A program made the translations under genes and the position numbers. From Janthinobacterium sp. SUN073 (GTDB taxonomy: Bacteria; Pseudomonadota; Gammaproteobacteria; Burkholderiales; Burkholderiaceae_D): a stretch of 64,000 nt of DNA. Location of the stretch: the NCBI RefSeq assembly GCF_030397665.1, contig NZ_JAPUBT010000005.1:62001-126000 (forward strand), given 5' to 3'. The notes below the pieces were generated by a model. The model did not search any database and was not told the origin of the DNA. It saw only the letters and a program-made list of their open reading frames with translations. Below, piece by piece: positions 55,660 through 63,201 of this stretch; the stretch's first letter is position 1; every line of letters starts with the position of its first letter.

Positions 55660-56874
55660 TCAAGCCGGGCGGCGCGTGGCCAGCGGTAAAAATTCTGCCA
55701 GCCACACCAGCAGGGCCAGACCCGGAAACGCCATGCCAGTCAGCAAGGTCGCTGGCCAGCCGTAGCTGGCATACACCCAGGCACCGATGGCCGAACCGGC
55801 CGCACCGCCGGCAAAGAACAGCGCGAAATACAGGCCATTCAGGCGACCCCGCACTTCCGCGCCCAGGCTGAAGATGGCGCGCTGGCCCAGTACCAGATTC
55901 GCCGCCACGCCCATGTCGAGCACGATGGAAGCGACCACCAGCAAGCCCAGCGCCAAGTGCTTCGATGTTGGCGCGAACATCGGCAAGGCAAACGCGACGA
56001 TGCCCAGCGCCAGCGCGGCGGCCGTGGCCGGCAAAGTGTGGCCCGCATCGGCCAGGCGGCCGGCGATGGGCGAGGCAACGGCGCCGGCCATGCCCACCAG
56101 GGCAAAGATGGCGATGCCCGTTTGCGACAGGCCGAACGCGGGGCTGGCCAGCACCAGCGGCGTGACGGTCCAGAACAGGCTGAAGGCGCCAAACAGGCCC
56201 GCGTGATAGGCGGCGCGGCGGCGCAGCACGGGTGTACCCAGCAGCAAGTGCCACAGCGAGGCCATCAGGGCAGGATATTTCATGTTCGACACGGGCTGGC
56301 GCACGGGCAAGGCGCGGCGCAGCACCAGCGCCAGCAGCAGCATCAGCACGGCGGCACCGCCAAACACCACGTGCCAGCTGGCGTGCGCGGCCACCAATGA
56401 CGCCACGGGACGGGCCAGCATGATGCCCAGCAACAAACCGCTGACCACCTTGCCCACCGTCTGGCCCCGCGTCGCTTCCTGCGACAGGTGGGCGGCAAAC
56501 GGCACGATCACTTGCGCCGCCACGGAACCGAGGCCGATGGCCAGCGCGGCAGCGAGGAACACGATGGCGCCCGTGCTCATGGCCGCGACCACCAGGGCGG
56601 TGGCCGTCACCAGCAGGGCCGTGATGATCAGGCGGCGGTTTTCCAGCAAGTCGCCCAAGGGCACGACAAACAGCAGGCCCAGCGTGTAGCCGACTTGCGT
56701 CAGCGTGACGATCAGCCCGGCCGCCTTGGCCGACAGGCCCGTCGAGGCGCTGATGGGCCCGACGAGGGTTTGCGCGTAATACAGATTGGCCACGATCAGG
56801 CCGGAAGCGACGGCCAGCAGCAGCACCATGCCGGGTGAAATATCGTGGGAAGTGGAAGATGAGGCCTTGTTCAT
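55660..56874 (-). CDS. MFS transporter (putative drug/arabinose-type efflux)
   Basis: A 404-residue major facilitator with twelve hydrophobic segments. It starts MNKASSSTS with GAGGAAACAAC as ribosome binding site; the longer frame extends into the promoter region. The YtrA/AraJ-like motif GYTLGLLFVVPLGDLLENRR (motif A between TM2 and TM3) is present. The substrate is unknown. It is divergent from a LysR-type regulator with a ~115-base gap, the usual arrangement for a regulator-controlled exporter. Confidence 0.9.
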   Translation of the reverse strand: MNKASSSTSHDISPGMVLLLAVASGLIVANLYYAQTLVGPISASTGLSAKAAGLIVTLTQVGYTLGLLFVVPLGDLLENRRLIITALLVTATALVVAAMSTGAIVFLAAALAIGLGSVAAQVIVPFAAHLSQEATRGQTVGKVVSGLLLGIMLARPVASLVAAHASWHVVFGGAAVLMLLLALVLRRALPVRQPVSNMKYPALMASLWHLLLGTPVLRRRAAYHAGLFGAFSLFWTVTPLVLASPAFGLSQTGIAIFALVGMAGAVASPIAGRLADAGHTLPATAAALALGIVAFALPMFAPTSKHLALGLLVVASIVLDMGVAANLVLGQRAIFSLGAEVRGRLNGLYFALFFAGGAAGSAIGAWVYASYGWPATLLTGMAFPGLALLVWLAEFLPLATRRPA

Positions 56875-56988
56875 GTTGTTTCCTCGGTTCGGTAGAGATG
56901 TTGCCATTCTAGGCAAAACCGGGGTAAAGATAATTAGCGCATAATCCACCTACACTTTTCACATAAAATGAACAATGGAAGCTATCCT

Positions 56989-57915
56989 ATGGACAAGATC
57001 AAGGCCATGCAGACCTTCGTGCGCATCGTCGAAGCCAACAGCTTTTCCAAGGCGGCCGAGACCTTGAATTTGCCGCGCGCCGCGCTGACGGCCACCCTGC
57101 AAAAGCTGGAAGCCTACCTGGGCACGCAATTGCTGCAGCGAACCACACGCCGCCTGTCCCTGACGCCGGAAGGGGCCGAGTACTTTCGCCACTGCATCGA
57201 CATCCTGAAGGCCGTCGACACGGCGGAGCTGGCCTTCCGTGGCCCCGACGCGACAAAACCGCGCGGCTTGTTGCGCATCAACTTGCCCAATACGGTAGGC
57301 CGCAGGCTGGTCGTGCCGCATATCGCGCAATTCCACGCCGCCTGGCCGGACGTGCAATTGCAGCTGAGCCTGACGGACCGTCTGGTCGACCTGACGCAGG
57401 AAGGCATCGATTGCGCCTTGCGCGTGGGCACTTTGCAAGATTCCGCCTTCATCGGCAAACAGGTCGGCCTGATGCGCTTCGTCACCTGCGCGTCCCCTGC
57501 TTACCTGGCGCGGCACGGCACGCCGCACACCCTGGCGGACCTGGCCACGCACCGTGGCATCATGCATTACTCGGGCCGCACGGGACGCGCTTTCGACTGG
57601 GATTTTCAACAAGGCAAGGAAGTGCTGCGCGTGCAAATGGCCGGCCCCATCGCCGTCAACGATGCCGACGCCAGCGTCGATTGCGCTTTGCAAGGGCTGG
57701 GACTGGCGCAGGCGGCCGTGTATCAGGTGCGCGAACACCTCGATAGCGGCGCGCTGGTCGCCGTGCTGACCGATCACCCGCCGACGCCCATGCCCATGTC
57801 GCTGCTGACGCCGCAAGGCCGGCTGGCCACACCCAAGGTGCAGGCGTTTGCCGGCTGGCTCACGGCCCTGCTGGCCGCCCAGCCCGACGTGCAACTCCCA
57901 ACGCACAAAATCTGA
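56989..57915 (+). CDS. LysR-family transcriptional regulator
   Basis: A 308-residue LysR-type regulator. Winged helix at the N-terminus: FVRIVEANSFSKAAETLNLP, ALTATLQKLEAYLGTQLLQ, TTRRLSLTPEG. The effector-binding domain starts with GLLRINLPNTVGRRLVVPHI and includes LGLAQAAVYQV. It belongs to the CrgA/YhjC-like group. The ATG at 56989 follows GGAAG by seven bases. It is divergent from the MFS gene and probably controls it. Its stop is three bases from sRNA copy 6, which is on the other strand. Confidence 0.93.
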   Translation: MDKIKAMQTFVRIVEANSFSKAAETLNLPRAALTATLQKLEAYLGTQLLQRTTRRLSLTPEGAEYFRHCIDILKAVDTAELAFRGPDATKPRGLLRINLPNTVGRRLVVPHIAQFHAAWPDVQLQLSLTDRLVDLTQEGIDCALRVGTLQDSAFIGKQVGLMRFVTCASPAYLARHGTPHTLADLATHRGIMHYSGRTGRAFDWDFQQGKEVLRVQMAGPIAVNDADASVDCALQGLGLAQAAVYQVREHLDSGALVAVLTDHPPTPMPMSLLTPQGRLATPKVQAFAGWLTALLAAQPDVQLPTHKI

Positions 57916-57918
57916 GAC

Positions 57919-58038
57919 AAAAAAAAGCCCGCTACGAGAGCGGGCTGAATCTATTTTCTTGGAGGAGAATAGAGGAGACAAGTGCATTATGCTGCATCGC
58001 GGCATATCAATCCAATTGATTGTCGGAATAATAGAAAT
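57919..58038 (-). ncRNA. Repeat element copy 6: candidate small RNA
   Basis: Sixth copy. Upstream box ATTTCTATTATTCC (58025-58038), -35 TTGGAT (58010-58015), 18 bp spacer, -10 CATAAT (57986-57991), predicted RNA ~57979 to 57919. Hairpin CTATT/AATAG with a loop holding CTCCTCC, terminator GCCCGCT/AGCGGGC (57927-57945, with a changed loop CTCGT) followed by eight T. It lies downstream of prc on the same strand, after the prc terminator. Confidence 0.75.
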
Positions 58039-58068
58039 ACGCCAGACAGATAACTGATCGGGACGAAA

Positions 58069-58097
58069 AAAAACCGGCTCCGCAAGGAACCGGTTTT
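58069..58097 (-). terminator. Intrinsic terminator of prc
   Basis: AAAAACCGG...CCGGTTTTT with an internal near-perfect stem and GCAA loop. It begins within 20 bases of the prc stop and is followed by T residues on the minus strand; the mirror arrangement makes it bidirectional. Confidence 0.8.
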
Positions 58098-58114
58098 TCA
58101 CGTCACAACAAGCG

Positions 58115-60382
58115 TTACTTCGCTGCCGTCACCGGCGTCGCCTTGATGTCCGCGCCATACGGCAAGACCTTCGACGCCATGCGGGTATCGGCCTTGATCA
58201 GCGCCACTTCGTCGGCCAGGATGCGCGCCGCTTCGTTCAGCAGCACGTCCTTGGCACTCTTGGCGGCCGTTTCGGCGTCCAGTTCGGCGCTCAGGGCCCG
58301 CTCGTCGCCCTGCAAGCCGTCGTCGGTGCGCAAGGCGCCCTTCACGGCGGCGATCTGCTTGGCCGTCTTGCTGGCCGCTTTCGCGCCCTTCAGCACGTCT
58401 TTCGGATCGGGAATCACCACCAGGTCGTCGGCAGGATTCGAAATTTGCGCGATCAGGCGTTTTTCACGCGCCTTGGCGCGCGCTTCCTGGGCATCGCGCT
58501 CCTTGCGGCGCACGGTTTCATTGAGCGAAATCTGATTTTCCTTGCGCTGCTTGACGACCAGGGCTATGTCATCGAGCAAGTACTGGAAATCCTTGTCCTT
58601 GGCCACGCGCGCTTCATGCTTCTTGTCCAGCAGCGGCACGATTTCCTTCAGGTCGCCCGTCGGTATGTAGGGCGCCGGCTTGATGGCCACCCATGGCAAG
58701 GCATTGTCATAGCTCGATTCGCCAAAGTTTTCCGTGTCCGACATGGCCGGCAGCTTGATGTCGGGGGTGACGCCGCGCAATTGCGTGGTGCCGCCATTGA
58801 TGCGGAAAAATTGCGCGATGGTCATTTTCAGCTCGCCGAAGCGGGCTTTCTCGCTGCCGCCGAAACGGTCGAGGTTGAACAGGGTTTGCACGGTACCCTT
58901 GCCGAAGCTGCCTTCGCCGATGATGACGCCACGGCCATAGTCCTGCACGGCGGCGGCGAAAATCTCGGAGGCCGATGCGGAGCCGCGGTTGATCAGCACG
59001 CCCATCGGGCCGTCCCAGGCCAGGCCCGCATTCGTATCGCTTTCCACATCGACCTTGCCTTCGGCATTGCGCTGCATCACGACCGGTCCCTTGTCGATGA
59101 ACAAGCCCGTCAGTTCGACGGCTTCGTTCAGCGAACCGCCGCCGTTGTTGCGCAAGTCGATCAAGACGTTGTCGACCTTGTCCTTCTTCAACTCGGCCAG
59201 CAAGCGGCTGACGTCGCGCGTGGCGCTTTTAAAGTCCTTGTCGCCGCGGCGGCGCGCTTCGAAATCCTGGTAGAAGGTCGGCAGCGAAATGACGCCGATG
59301 CGGCGCTTGACGCCGTTCTCGCGCACTTCGATGACCGATTTCTTCGCCGCCTGCTCTTCCATGCTGATTTTCTTGCGCACCAGCGGCAAGACCACGTGCT
59401 TGGCGTCCGGGCCGGCGTCGGCCGGCAGGATGTCGAGGCGCACCACGGAATCCTTGGCGCCGCGGATCAATTGCACCACGTCGTCGATGCGCATGCCCAG
59501 CACTTCGGTGATGGGGCCGCTTTCGCCCTGCCCCACGCCGACGATACGGTCGCCCACTTTCAGCTTGCCCGACAAGCCGGCCGGGCTGCCCGGCACGACT
59601 TCGCGCACCACTGTGTATTCATCGCGCGTCTGCAGCACGGCGCCGATGCCTTCGAGCGACAAACGCATGGCGATATCGAAGTTGTCCGAGGCGCGCGGGC
59701 CCAGGTAATTGGTATGTGGTTCGATCGACATGGCATAGGCGTTCATGAAGATCTGGAACACGTCTTCGCTGTTGAGCTTGCGCGAACGGGTCGTGTAGCC
59801 CTCATAGCGCTTGTCCAGCGTTTCGCGGATGGCCTTGTCTTCCTTGCCCGCCAGTTTCAGGCGCAGCCAGTCGTTCTTGACACGCTTGCGCCACAGGTCG
59901 CGCACTTCTTCGTCGTTCTTCGGCCAGGCAGCCTTCTCGCGGTCGAGCTGGTAGCTCTCGTCGGCGGCAAAGTCGAACTTGGTTTTGAGTAATTCACGCG
60001 CATACGCCATGCGCTCATCGAAACGCTGCTGGTACAGGTTGTAGATGGCAAACGGCGCCGTCAGATCTTCATTGATGATGGCGTCATCGAGCCTGGTGCG
60101 CAGCGGGGCGAAACGGTCGATGTCGGCCTGCACGAAAAACAGTTTTTCCGCGTCCAGGGACTTGAAATAGCGGTCGAAGATTTTCTCCGACATGGCATCG
60201 TCGAGCGGCATGGCCTTGTAATGGACGCGCGTCAGGACGCGCGATGCCCACAAGGCGGCCTGCGTTTGCTGGGCCAGCGGCTTCATGGTGAGCGGAGGAG
60301 CGGCGCTCTTGTCCGTCTGGGCTGCGCCAGCGTGGGCTGACAGGGCAAGCACCAGGGTGACCAGCATCATTTGCTTCTTCAT
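58115..60382 (-). CDS. prc: Tail-specific periplasmic protease Prc (S41 family)
   Basis: A C-terminal processing protease of the S41 family that degrades periplasmic proteins such as envelope and peptidoglycan-hydrolase clients. It has 755 residues. Signal peptide MKKQMMLVTLVLALSAHAGAA, N-terminal helical domain (LTRVHYKAMPLDDAMSEKIF), PDZ domain (~230-310, EVVPGSPAGLSGKLKVGDRI) and the peptidase core: NRGSASASEIFAAAVQDYGR with the catalytic Ser, and EGSFGKGTVQTL with the Lys. A CGGAGAAG site precedes the ATG. Confidence 0.95.
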   Translation of the reverse strand: MKKQMMLVTLVLALSAHAGAAQTDKSAAPPLTMKPLAQQTQAALWASRVLTRVHYKAMPLDDAMSEKIFDRYFKSLDAEKLFFVQADIDRFAPLRTRLDDAIINEDLTAPFAIYNLYQQRFDERMAYARELLKTKFDFAADESYQLDREKAAWPKNDEEVRDLWRKRVKNDWLRLKLAGKEDKAIRETLDKRYEGYTTRSRKLNSEDVFQIFMNAYAMSIEPHTNYLGPRASDNFDIAMRLSLEGIGAVLQTRDEYTVVREVVPGSPAGLSGKLKVGDRIVGVGQGESGPITEVLGMRIDDVVQLIRGAKDSVVRLDILPADAGPDAKHVVLPLVRKKISMEEQAAKKSVIEVRENGVKRRIGVISLPTFYQDFEARRRGDKDFKSATRDVSRLLAELKKDKVDNVLIDLRNNGGGSLNEAVELTGLFIDKGPVVMQRNAEGKVDVESDTNAGLAWDGPMGVLINRGSASASEIFAAAVQDYGRGVIIGEGSFGKGTVQTLFNLDRFGGSEKARFGELKMTIAQFFRINGGTTQLRGVTPDIKLPAMSDTENFGESSYDNALPWVAIKPAPYIPTGDLKEIVPLLDKKHEARVAKDKDFQYLLDDIALVVKQRKENQISLNETVRRKERDAQEARAKAREKRLIAQISNPADDLVVIPDPKDVLKGAKAASKTAKQIAAVKGALRTDDGLQGDERALSAELDAETAAKSAKDVLLNEAARILADEVALIKADTRMASKVLPYGADIKATPVTAAK

Positions 60383-60866
60383 CGGCTTCTCCGAAAATTA
60401 GTTGAATCAATTCCAGGCGGCGCAGCTATGCATGCGCCAGCCAGCAAGACAGTAAGGGGAATACACGACTGGTCTGCATATTATTCTACAGGATACGGCC
60501 AGGCAGTCTCCCATGGAAGATCAGTTTCTTCCTGGAAGCTTAAACGCGGATTAAAGGCCGCGTCTCATTCATTACAAAGTGAAACATTCGTGACAAAAAT
60601 CGCATCCCCCGCCAGCGACGAAGATCAACATGTTCCATTGAAATCAAAAAAGTCAATAGGCCGCTTTCGCAATCCTTGATGCGGATGATGTTTTTACGCG
60701 AAAAAATGATTCCTGCGGGAAACACTTAGTAACAAAAGGCAAGCGACATGCTATCATCGCGCCCTGAAATTTTGCTTACACGCGCGCAGCTCCCAAGCGG
60801 GCACGCCTCCGCTTCAAGCGCATCCCCCACCAGATCCCCTCCCCGCGTGTCATGTCATGACCAGGA
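60383..60866. other. Intergenic region upstream of prc and the chemoreceptor
   Basis: A 484-base gap between divergent genes. It must contain both promoters. I see no convincing sigma-28 or sigma-70 box for the chemoreceptor, no RNA gene and no supported ORF. Near the chemoreceptor the sequence is pyrimidine-rich. Confidence 0.3.
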
Positions 60867-62873
60867 ATGGCCGAGCTGATTACCCTTTGCCAGACTCACA
60901 CTATGCCTACAATTTCCTTCTCCCCCCGCCATTGGAGTGTCGGCGGCAAGATTACCGTCTTCACGTTTGCCCTCGTCAGCCTGATCCTCGCCAGCCTGAC
61001 AACCTTGATCGGTATCCGCACCTCGACCGCACTGGAACAGCGCGCCGAAGCGGCCGTCACCAGCGAGCTCAATAGCGTCATGACGACCACGCAAGTATTC
61101 CATACGGCCATGGTCAACGAGGCGGCCAGCTTCGCGCGCCTGTTCGCGGCCGAATTTCCCGGCCCGTTCACGGTCGACACGGGCGCCATGGTGGCTGTGG
61201 CCGGCAAGGCCACGCCGGCCCTGGCCAACGGCGGCAAAGTGCTCAACCTCGACACGGCCCTGGTCGACCGCTACACGGCGCAGACGGGCGTGATCGCCAC
61301 CATCTTTGCCGCCAATGGCGATGAATTCGTGCGCATCAGCACCTCGCTGAAAAAGCAGGATGGCGAACGGGCCGTCGGTACCCAGCTCGACCATAACCAC
61401 CCGAGCTATGCACCGCTGCGCGCGGGCCAGCGCTTCGTTGGCATGGCCACCTTGTTTGGCAAACAATACATCACCCAATACGACCCCGTGCGCGATGCGG
61501 GCGGCAAGGTGGTGGGCGTGCTGTTCATCGGCCTCGATATCAGCAAGAATCTGGCCATGCTGAAAGAGAAGATTCGCCAGGTCAAGATCGGCCAGACGGG
61601 CTACGTCTATATCGTCGACACGGCGCCCGGCGCCAATTATGGCCACCTGGTGCTGCATCCGAACAGCGAAGGCAAGAGCGCGCTCGAGTTCAAGGCCAGC
61701 GACGGCCGCCTGTTCATCCAGGAAATGCTGGCGCAAAAAGACGGCGCCATGCGCTACACCTGGACGGCGCCGGGCGAAACGAGTGCCAGCGCGCGCGAAA
61801 AACAGCTGTTTTACCGTCAATTCAAGGATTGGCAATGGATCATCGCGGGCGGCACGTTCACGGACGAGATCACCCTGGAGGCGCGCCAGCTGCGCAACCA
61901 GCTGGCCATTTCCGGCTTCATCGCCCTGCTCATCTTCGCCCTGCTGTTGTACTGGCTGGTGCGCACCCTCGTCTCGCGCCCGCTGGCCGCCGCAGAAACG
62001 GCCGCCGCGCAAATCGCCGCCGGCGACCTGACGGTACACCTCGACACGACCAGCCTGGACGAAATCGGCCGCCTGCTGCGCGCCATGAACCGCATCAGCG
62101 ACAACCTGTCGCAAGTGGTCGGCAATGTGCGCGGCAGCGCCGGGCAGATCGCCACGGCGTCCGGTGAAATCGCCAGCGGCAACCTGGATTTGTCGAGCCG
62201 CACGGAACAGCAAGCCAGTTCGCTGGAAGAAACGGCTGCCTCGATGGAAGAACTCAGTTCCACCGTGCGCCAGAACGTCGATCACGCGCAGCAGGCAAGC
62301 CGGCTGGCGCGCGATTCGTCGACCCTGGCAGCCGAAGGCGGCGCGGCCGTGGCGCAAGTGGCCAGCACCATGGACGCCATCCGCAGCTCCTCAAACAAGA
62401 TCGCCGACATCATCGGCGTCATCGACGGCATCGCCTTCCAGACCAACATACTGGCATTGAACGCGGCCGTGGAAGCGGCCAGGGCCGGCGAACAGGGACG
62501 GGGCTTCGCCGTCGTCGCCACCGAGGTGCGCACCCTGGCGCAGCGCTCGACGGCCGCCGCGAAAGACATCAAGGATCTGATCCAGGCGTCCGCCGGCACG
62601 GTGGATCTGGGCCACGCGCAAGTGAGCCAGGCCAGCGCCACCATGGACACGGTGGTGGCCAGTGTGCGGCAAGTGAGCACCATCATGGCCGAAATCGCCC
62701 AGGCCAGCGACGAGCAGCGCAGCGGCATCGAGCAAGTCAACCAGGCCATCGCCCAGATGGACCAGGTAACCCAGCAGAACGCGGCCCTGGTGGAAGAAGC
62801 GGCCGCGGCCGCCGACGCCCTGCAGGAGCAGGCGCAGGAGCTGAACCAGGTGGTAGGCGTGTTCAAGCTGTAA
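60867..62873 (+). CDS. Methyl-accepting chemotaxis protein with Cache-type sensor
   Basis: A transmembrane chemoreceptor of 668 residues. TM1 (~30-50) is followed by a ~270-residue periplasmic sensor, with [20 protein letters not shown] and [20 protein letters not shown], of the single-Cache type. TM2 (~345-365), HAMP (~366-420) and a cytoplasmic signalling domain follow. The hairpin tip reads [26 protein letters not shown], with methylation helices on both sides. The C-terminus lacks a CheR-binding pentapeptide. The ATG at 60867 or an ATG 36 bases on (60903) is possible; neither has a good ribosome binding site. Confidence 0.93.
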   Translation: MAELITLCQTHTMPTISFSPRHWSVGGKITVFTFALVSLILASLTTLIGIRTSTALEQRAEAAVTSELNSVMTTTQVFHTAMVNEAASFARLFAAEFPGPFTVDTGAMVAVAGKATPALANGGKVLNLDTALVDRYTAQTGVIATIFAANGDEFVRISTSLKKQDGERAVGTQLDHNHPSYAPLRAGQRFVGMATLFGKQYITQYDPVRDAGGKVVGVLFIGLDISKNLAMLKEKIRQVKIGQTGYVYIVDTAPGANYGHLVLHPNSEGKSALEFKASDGRLFIQEMLAQKDGAMRYTWTAPGETSASAREKQLFYRQFKDWQWIIAGGTFTDEITLEARQLRNQLAISGFIALLIFALLLYWLVRTLVSRPLAAAETAAAQIAAGDLTVHLDTTSLDEIGRLLRAMNRISDNLSQVVGNVRGSAGQIATASGEIASGNLDLSSRTEQQASSLEETAASMEELSSTVRQNVDHAQQASRLARDSSTLAAEGGAAVAQVASTMDAIRSSSNKIADIIGVIDGIAFQTNILALNAAVEAARAGEQGRGFAVVATEVRTLAQRSTAAAKDIKDLIQASAGTVDLGHAQVSQASATMDTVVASVRQVSTIMAEIAQASDEQRSGIEQVNQAIAQMDQVTQQNAALVEEAAAAADALQEQAQELNQVVGVFKL

Positions 62874-62924
62874 GGTCATGCGGGGTGCTAAGATGGGGAC
62901 GAATCCACCTTGCCAGGAGAGAGC

Positions 62925-63197
62925 ATGCACGACGACTACGTTTTAATAGCCCGGCTGATGATCCCCACGGACGCGCACGTCATCCGCGGCTGCCTGGCAG
63001 CGGCCGGCATCGATGTGCTGCTGACGGACGACCAGCACATGCAGGCCGACATGCTGCTGGCGGCCGCCATCGGCGGCGCCCGCGTCATGGTGCGCGAGCA
63101 CGATGTGGCGCGCGCCAATGAAATCCTCGCCGCCTTCGAGCGGGGCGATCTGGCGCTGGCGGATGATGCGGACGTGGGAGTGCCGGCAGTGGAGTAA
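62925..63197 (+). CDS. DUF2007 family small protein
   Basis: A 90-residue protein of the DUF2007 type (putative signal-transducing, GlnB-like fold), with the family pattern YVLIARLMIPTDAHVIRGCL, GIDVLLTDDQH and GGARVMVREHDVARANEIL. Function unknown. The ATG at 62925 follows AGGAGAGAGC; the frame extends to an upstream TTG that has no support. It follows the chemoreceptor by about 50 bases and may be co-transcribed. Confidence 0.85.
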   Translation: MHDDYVLIARLMIPTDAHVIRGCLAAAGIDVLLTDDQHMQADMLLAAAIGGARVMVREHDVARANEILAAFERGDLALADDADVGVPAVE

Positions 63198-63201
63198 GAG
63201 G

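Noticed and set aside
48596..58038. Repeats as a CRISPR array
   Set aside because: Copies are 0.7-2.6 kb apart with whole genes between them, are ~120 bp long and differ from each other; there are no short spacers and no cas genes.
48596..58038. Repeats as transposon remnants or MITEs
   Set aside because: No terminal inverted repeats or target-site duplications were seen at the element edges, and the orientation is always the same. Not fully excluded without other genomic copies.
49270..58101. Short minus-strand ORFs across the repeats, with shared peptides such as KEIDSARSRSGLFF
   Set aside because: Copies differ by one-base insertions in the hairpin (CTACTTCC against CTATCTTCC), so the frame is not kept, and the ORFs run through the terminator. 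The conservation is at RNA/DNA level.
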